DNA of 64,000 nucleotides from positions 62,001 through 126,000 of the forward strand of contig OMWB01000003.1 in assembly GCA_900314645.1 (NCBI GenBank), written 5' to 3'. A program made the position numbers and the translations under genes. Below, one piece after another: positions 59,947-64,000 of this stretch (positions are counted from its first letter, which is position 1; the number at the start of each line of letters is the position of its first letter). This DNA is from an uncultured Actinomycetes bacterium (GTDB taxonomy: Bacteria > Actinomycetota > Coriobacteriia > Coriobacteriales > Atopobiaceae). The notes beneath the pieces were generated by a model. That model was not told the DNA's origin. It worked only from the letters and a program-made list of their open reading frames with translations, and made no database searches.

Positions 59947-61254
59947 ATGCTCTTTTCTGTCTTTCAAGTTAACGTATTCGTCGAGGCCTTTTGTGCACTC
60001 TTCAGTCTGGTGGGCATCTTCTGCATCGGCATGTTTGCCCAGCCTGCGCAGCGCTCTGCCCACTGGTATCGCCGTAGCGTCTCCCTCATGTTTGTGTTCA
60101 ACATGGTATGTGCCGTGTCGGATGCCGTCGCGGGAATATGCCGTGGGCAGCTGACCACCACCGGATGGTATGGCACGCACGTGGGCAACGCGCTTTCGTA
60201 CGCATCGCTCTTCCTGCTCTCCGGCGCGTTCACGTCGTACCTCTGCGCGCGCCTCGAGGATGATGGCGAGCTTGGCCGGTGGAGTGCGGTTGTGTGGGCC
60301 GTCTGCGCTGTGGGTATTTCGCTCACGCTCTCAGGGCTTTTCTACATCATTGACCCTGCCACCAACCTTTACCATCGCACGCAGTACTTCTGGGTTTCGC
60401 AAGCTTTGGGTCTAGGGGTGGAATTTGGCAACCTCATCGTGTTGATCGCTAAACGAAAGGCGATCTCGCGAGCAACGTTCATCACGATGGTCATGTACAT
60501 CCTGCTTCCGGCAGCTTCGCTTGTGGCCCAGATGTACGTTTACGGCCTCAGTCTTACGCAGATGGCCACCACCGCTGGCCTCATGATTCTGTTCATCGAC
60601 TTGCAGACGTTCCTCGCACAGAACATGGCGGAGCAACAGGAAGCACTTGCGGAACAGGAGCGACAGCTTACGGACAGCCGCGTGCAGATTATGGTCTCGC
60701 AGATCCAGCCCCACTTCCTGTACAACACCCTCGACGCCATCTATTACCTCTGCGGCAAGGATGCCATCCGTGCCCGCGAGGCCATCAGCCGCTTCTCTGA
60801 CTATCTGCGTGCCAATCTGCGGTCTTTGCGCACCACCACGCCAGTACCCTTTGCCACTGAGCTCGACCATGTCAAGAACTACCTCGAGCTTGAACAAATG
60901 TCATCCGATGACACCATAAACTTCGTGCTCGATGTGCAGACAACCAACTTCATGCTGCCAGCGCTTTCCCTGCAGCCTTTGGTGGAGAATGCGGTCAAGC
61001 ATGGGGTCACCAAGCAGCTGAATGGCGGAACCATCACCTTGCGCACTCGTGAGCTAAACGATTGCTTCGAGGTGACGGTTGAGGACGATGGTGTGGGATT
61101 TGACCCAGAGGCAGCTCTTAATGACGGCAGGCCGCACGTGGGAATGCAAAATGTCCGCCAACGTCTCGACTCGATGTGCGGCGGAAAACTCGTTGTGTCG
61201 AGCGAGCCAGGCAAAGGGACCAAGGCGGTCGTAACCATACCTCGGAAGGCATAG
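59947..61254 (+). CDS. LytS/YehU-type sensor histidine kinase
   Basis: 435 residues. About six membrane helices (residues 5-205) form a sensor unlike the 5TM-LYT domain, then a coiled coil (AEQQEALAEQERQL) and the His_kinase domain with MVSQIQPHFLYNTLDAIYYL (His256), followed by the ATPase domain (EDDGVGFD, VRQRLDSMCGG). It phosphorylates the regulator encoded 3 bases downstream. GGAG lies before the ATG. The signal sensed is unknown. The regulator is a SARP type, not the LytTR type normally paired with this kinase class. Confidence 0.9.
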   Translation: MLFSVFQVNVFVEAFCALFSLVGIFCIGMFAQPAQRSAHWYRRSVSLMFVFNMVCAVSDAVAGICRGQLTTTGWYGTHVGNALSYASLFLLSGAFTSYLCARLEDDGELGRWSAVVWAVCAVGISLTLSGLFYIIDPATNLYHRTQYFWVSQALGLGVEFGNLIVLIAKRKAISRATFITMVMYILLPAASLVAQMYVYGLSLTQMATTAGLMILFIDLQTFLAQNMAEQQEALAEQERQLTDSRVQIMVSQIQPHFLYNTLDAIYYLCGKDAIRAREAISRFSDYLRANLRSLRTTTPVPFATELDHVKNYLELEQMSSDDTINFVLDVQTTNFMLPALSLQPLVENAVKHGVTKQLNGGTITLRTRELNDCFEVTVEDDGVGFDPEAALNDGRPHVGMQNVRQRLDSMCGGKLVVSSEPGKGTKAVVTIPRKA

Positions 61255-61257
61255 AAC

Positions 61258-62049
61258 ATGAGAGCAATCGCAGTAGATGACAGGAAGCTCCCCCTTGAGG
61301 CGCTGATCGAGGCCATCCAGGATGCTGCGCCAGACATCGAGCTCACGTCGTTCCGCAATCCCCTGGACGCGCTTGCGTGGGAGGGCATCAGGGGCATCGA
61401 CGTGGCCTTTGTCGACATCGACATGCCTGGCATGAACGGCATCGAGTTCGCGCACAAACTCAAGCTGATCAACCCGAAGGTCAACATCATCTTTGCCACG
61501 GGCTACAGCGAGTATGCGGGCGATGCGATGGGCCTGCACGCGAGCGGATACCTCATGAAGCCCATCACCCCGGAGAAGGTGAGGCACGAGCTCGACGACC
61601 TGCGTCATCCGGTCGAGGGAACGCGTTCGCGCAGGCTGTTTGTGCGCTGCTTCGGCAACTTCGAGGTGTTTGTCGATGGCAAGCCGCTGGCTTTTGAGCG
61701 CAGCCGCACCAAAGAGCTGCTTGCCTACTTGGTTGATCGTCGCGGTGCCGTGGTGGCCAACAACGAGATCGAGGCGGTCCTCTGGGAAGACGCGGCCTCC
61801 GAGCGCAGCGTGCATTCCTACATGCGCACGCTGACGGCAGACCTCCGTCGCTCGCTTGAGCGCGAGGGCCTGGGCGATGTGCTGGTCAAGCGTCGTGGCG
61901 CGCAAGGTGTTGATCCCAACACCTTCGACTGCGATTTCTACGACTTCCTAGAGGGCAAGCCCAGTGCGGTCAACGCATATCAGGGCGAGTACATGAGCCA
62001 GTACTCATGGGCAGAGATGACGCTTGCCCAGCTTGGGGGCAGGTACTAG
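61258..62049 (+). CDS. Response regulator with SARP/winged-helix output
   Basis: 263 residues. Receiver domain at 1-120: VDDRKLPLEA, phospho-acceptor Asp53 (VAFVDIDMPGMNG), Lys in YLMKPITPEK. From about 125 comes a winged-helix Trans_reg_C domain of the SARP kind (VRCFGNFEVFVDG, FERSRTKELLAYLVDRRGAVV, then HSYMRTLTADLRRSLE) and a short C-terminal BTAD-like piece. It is coupled to the LytS-like kinase gene (3-base gap). A rho-independent terminator follows. Targets are not visible. Confidence 0.9.
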   Translation: MRAIAVDDRKLPLEALIEAIQDAAPDIELTSFRNPLDALAWEGIRGIDVAFVDIDMPGMNGIEFAHKLKLINPKVNIIFATGYSEYAGDAMGLHASGYLMKPITPEKVRHELDDLRHPVEGTRSRRLFVRCFGNFEVFVDGKPLAFERSRTKELLAYLVDRRGAVVANNEIEAVLWEDAASERSVHSYMRTLTADLRRSLEREGLGDVLVKRRGAQGVDPNTFDCDFYDFLEGKPSAVNAYQGEYMSQYSWAEMTLAQLGGRY

Positions 62050-62080
62050 TCCAGTTTGGGCGCATATGCCGATACGATTC

Positions 62081-62118
62081 GCGGGGCGCAGGCGCGGAGT
62101 CTGTGCCCCGCGCTTTCT
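62081..62118. terminator. Terminator between convergent genes
   Basis: GCGGGGCGCA (62081-62090) pairs with TGTGCCCCGC (62102-62111) with one G-T pair, followed by GCTTTCT. It lies between the regulator stop and the histidine phosphatase stop. Confidence 0.75.
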
Positions 62119-62803
62119 ACGCAGGTGGCCTTCCGTTGTAGTAGGTCGCCCACGGGTTGGAGACGTCCTTGCCCAGCTTGCGCATCTGAGGGGGAAGCCC
62201 GGGGATTTCGAGCGACGAGAGGTCGGGCAGTATGAACTCCACGCAGGTAAAGAGGCCGTCTTCAAACTCGTAGCGATATGCCATGCAGTTGCAGAAGTGC
62301 GTGGGGCGTGCCTTGGCTCGCTCTTGGTTAGCCACGTAGAACGTACGCAGCGCGCCGCCCGAGCCCACTGCGAGCACGCTCTGATGGTCAGGCCGCTCCA
62401 TGATCTCGGTCAGGGTGCGCACCATTCGCTCGGTCACCATCTCGTCGTTCTCGCCGCCATAGGCTACGTAGAAGTCGCCGCGGGGAAAGCCTGGCTCAAG
62501 GCAGTTGTCCTTGCCCTCGAACGGTCCGAAGTTGAACTCGCGCAGGCCCTTGTGGCGTTCGTAGGGCATGGCCTCCCCAAACGCCTCGGCCGTCGCGATC
62601 TCGAGCGTGTCGCTGCAGCGTTCCGATGTCGAGCAATGCGCGTGGTCAAACGTGATGCCGCGCTTCGCGATCTCCTTGCCTGCAAGGCGCGCTTGCTGGA
62701 TGCCTCGCTCGGTCAACGGCGAGTCACACCACCCTTGGGTCTTGTTCTGTCGGTTGAAGAGCGTCTCTGCGTGACGTAGCAGGTAGAGGGACTTGGCGGG
62801 CAT
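62117..62803 (-). CDS. Histidine phosphatase (phosphoglycerate mutase family), second His missing
   Basis: 228 residues. LYLLRHAETLFN gives the RHG-type nucleophile (His11, as RHA), followed by GWCDSPLTERGIQQA and CSTSERCSDT, normal for the family. The second catalytic histidine, usually in SHGG, is replaced: the segment reads VLAVGSGGALRTF, with Ser at that place. It may be a phosphatase with altered chemistry or an inactive relative. It precedes the nucleoside phosphorylase gene on the same strand by about 100 bases in the reverse direction. Confidence 0.85.
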   Translation of the reverse strand: MPAKSLYLLRHAETLFNRQNKTQGWCDSPLTERGIQQARLAGKEIAKRGITFDHAHCSTSERCSDTLEIATAEAFGEAMPYERHKGLREFNFGPFEGKDNCLEPGFPRGDFYVAYGGENDEMVTERMVRTLTEIMERPDHQSVLAVGSGGALRTFYVANQERAKARPTHFCNCMAYRYEFEDGLFTCVEFILPDLSSLEIPGLPPQMRKLGKDVSNPWATYYNGRPPA

Positions 62804-62902
62804 GACGGGCTCGATTCTGAGATGGCTGTGGGTGATGCTGGGGCTCAGGGGTTTCGCAAGCCTTGTTTGCGCTGGCGGGATGAGGGTTTGGCGTCCTTAC
62901 GA

Positions 62903-64000
62903 TTACACGAGCTGCTCGATGCCGTCCCTCGAGACGCGCGCAAGGAAGTGCGGGATGATAACTGGGGCCTCGTCTCGGATGTCATACGCATCCAGAAGCA
63001 GCTGCTCGCCGTTGTAGAGCTTGTCATCGTTTGAGGAATAAAGCGTGGCCAAGACGTCACCCGCTTTCACCGCGTCACCTGTCTTACGCACGAGGTCGAT
63101 TCCCGCAGAGAGGTCGATGGTGTCCTCGATGGTCTCTCTTCCTGCGCCAAGCGCTGCCGCAGCCGTGCCGACCTGCTCGGTGTTCATATGAAAGACAAAC
63201 CCGTCGCGCGGAGCGCGCACCTCAGATACATGGGTTGCCTGTGCAAAGCGCGTGGGATCCCTCAGGACGGAGCTGTCACCGCCTTGGGCCTCTACCATCT
63301 GGCAGAGCTTCTCAAAGGCCGCCCCGCTGTCAATCTTGCTCTGCGCGAGCGCACGACACTCGTCGAGCGTACCCTTGCCTGCGAGCAAGAGCATGTTTGC
63401 CGCGAGCTCAAGACAGGTGTCGGCGATGTCTGTGGGTGCGGTGCCCCGCAGGACCTCGACAGCCTCGATGACTTCGAGGGAGTTTCCTACCTTATGGCCG
63501 AGCGGGCGATCCATGTCGGTGACGAGTGCGATGGTGGTGCGACCCACGTGCTCACCGATGTCTACCATGGCCTGAGCAAGGGCGATGGCATCGTCTGCGG
63601 TCTTCATGAAGGCGCCGCTGCCGCACTTCACGTCCAGAACGATGGCGTTAGCTCCCGAGGCGATTTTCTTGCTCATGATGCTCGAGGCGATGAGCGGAAT
63701 GCTGTCAACGGTGGCCGTGACGTCGCGGAGGGCGTACAGGCGCTTGTCCGCAGGCACGAGGTTGGCCGTCTGGCCGATGATGGCGCAGCCCACCCGGTTG
63801 ACGATGTCAAAGAACCGCTCCTCGTCGATGGAGATGGAGAGCCCCGGAATGGATTCCAGCTTGTCGAGCGTGCCTCCGGTGTGGCCAAGCCCGCGGCCGC
63901 TCATCTTTGCCACCGGGATGCCGCAGGATGCGACGATGGGTACGACGGCGAGCGAGGTCTTGTCGCCGACGCCGCCGGTGGAGTGCTTGTCGACCTTGAT
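62903..64000 (-). CDS. Pyrimidine-nucleoside (thymidine) phosphorylase, 5' end outside window
   Basis: 365 residues seen; the gene begins beyond the right edge. At the edge it reads VDKHSTGGVGDKTSLAVVPI, the phosphate-binding signature, then SGRGLGHTGGTLDKLE, YALRDVTATV and ASSIMSKKIA, all typical of PDP/DeoA enzymes. It cleaves thymidine or uridine with phosphate to base and deoxyribose- or ribose-1-phosphate. The C-terminal domain (RAPRDGFVFHMNTEQVG, then GDAVKAGDVLATLYS) matches the Firmicutes-type PDP better than AMP phosphorylases. The symbol cannot be fixed between pdp and deoA. Confidence 0.92.
   Translation of the reverse strand: MKVDKHSTGGVGDKTSLAVVPIVASCGIPVAKMSGRGLGHTGGTLDKLESIPGLSISIDEERFFDIVNRVGCAIIGQTANLVPADKRLYALRDVTATVDSIPLIASSIMSKKIASGANAIVLDVKCGSGAFMKTADDAIALAQAMVDIGEHVGRTTIALVTDMDRPLGHKVGNSLEVIEAVEVLRGTAPTDIADTCLELAANMLLLAGKGTLDECRALAQSKIDSGAAFEKLCQMVEAQGGDSSVLRDPTRFAQATHVSEVRAPRDGFVFHMNTEQVGTAAAALGAGRETIEDTIDLSAGIDLVRKTGDAVKAGDVLATLYSSNDDKLYNGEQLLLDAYDIRDEAPVIIPHFLARVSRDGIEQLV

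Noticed and set aside
1-64000. tRNA or rRNA genes
   Set aside because: No cloverleaf-like block with T-loop and CCA context or rRNA signature was recognised on reading; a covariance-model scan could still find one.

Overview
The window looks like a high-GC Gram-positive chromosome of the class Coriobacteriia, most like Atopobiaceae such as Olsenella. This rests on base composition, strong Shine-Dalgarno sites, a meso-diaminopimelate dehydrogenase beside lysA, Cof-type HAD phosphatases, CmpB-like membrane proteins and a type VII-like secretion locus built from Firmicutes-style parts. No database search was possible, so family names come from sequence patterns I recognise.

Left flank (1-7,312): metabolic genes. 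A minus-strand operon pairs a LarA-like protein with the two halves of an altronate dehydratase-type enzyme. Next come lysA and ddh (lysine and meso-DAP), a CmpB-like membrane protein, and a decayed IS1595-type transposase tail.

Centre (7,313-41,000): a type VII (WXG100/EssC) secretion island. The plus-strand run opens with a control module: a LytTR regulator with a defective receiver, a zinc-ribbon membrane protein, a PP2C phosphatase, a Ser/Thr kinase, a small membrane protein, a 1,956-residue surface protein and an FHA protein. WXG100, a terminator and a 1,537-residue EssC-like ATPase with its own FHA domain follow. After these lie DUF4176 proteins, an EsaB/YukD-like protein, a pseudokinase-like FHA protein that may stand in for EssB, an EspG-like candidate chaperone, many small helical proteins, and a lipase-fold effector next to a lipoprotein. 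Canonical EsaA, EssA, EssB, EccB/D/E and mycosin are not seen here. A minus-strand LXG effector operon (two small partners, LXG-DUF4474 effector, Tat-type lipoprotein) and a second lipoprotein pair fill 35-40.7 kb. This part holds duplications, a frameshifted copy, an orphan effector tail and a diverged WXG100 paralogue, as expected of a fast-changing effector region. The kinase, phosphatase, three FHA readers and repeated T-x-V-F motifs suggest that secretion is under phosphothreonine control.

Right flank (41-64 kb): sugar and accessory genes. These include a frameshifted ROK kinase, an esterase, a GH78 rhamnosidase, a 94-bp palindrome, HAD phosphatases, and a nuclease-fold protein flanked by two arrays of TGTACA motifs with identical 60/33/60 spacing. 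Then come a metallophosphoesterase, a broken lipoprotein gene, an AAA protein, a heterodimeric ABC exporter with one subunit interrupted by a TAG codon, and a rearrangement scar of LacI and esterase pieces. Two signal-transduction sets follow: a hybrid histidine kinase, and a LytS-like kinase with a SARP-type regulator. A dipeptidase, a histidine phosphatase and a pyrimidine-nucleoside phosphorylase complete the window. No rRNA, tRNA or CRISPR array was recognised.
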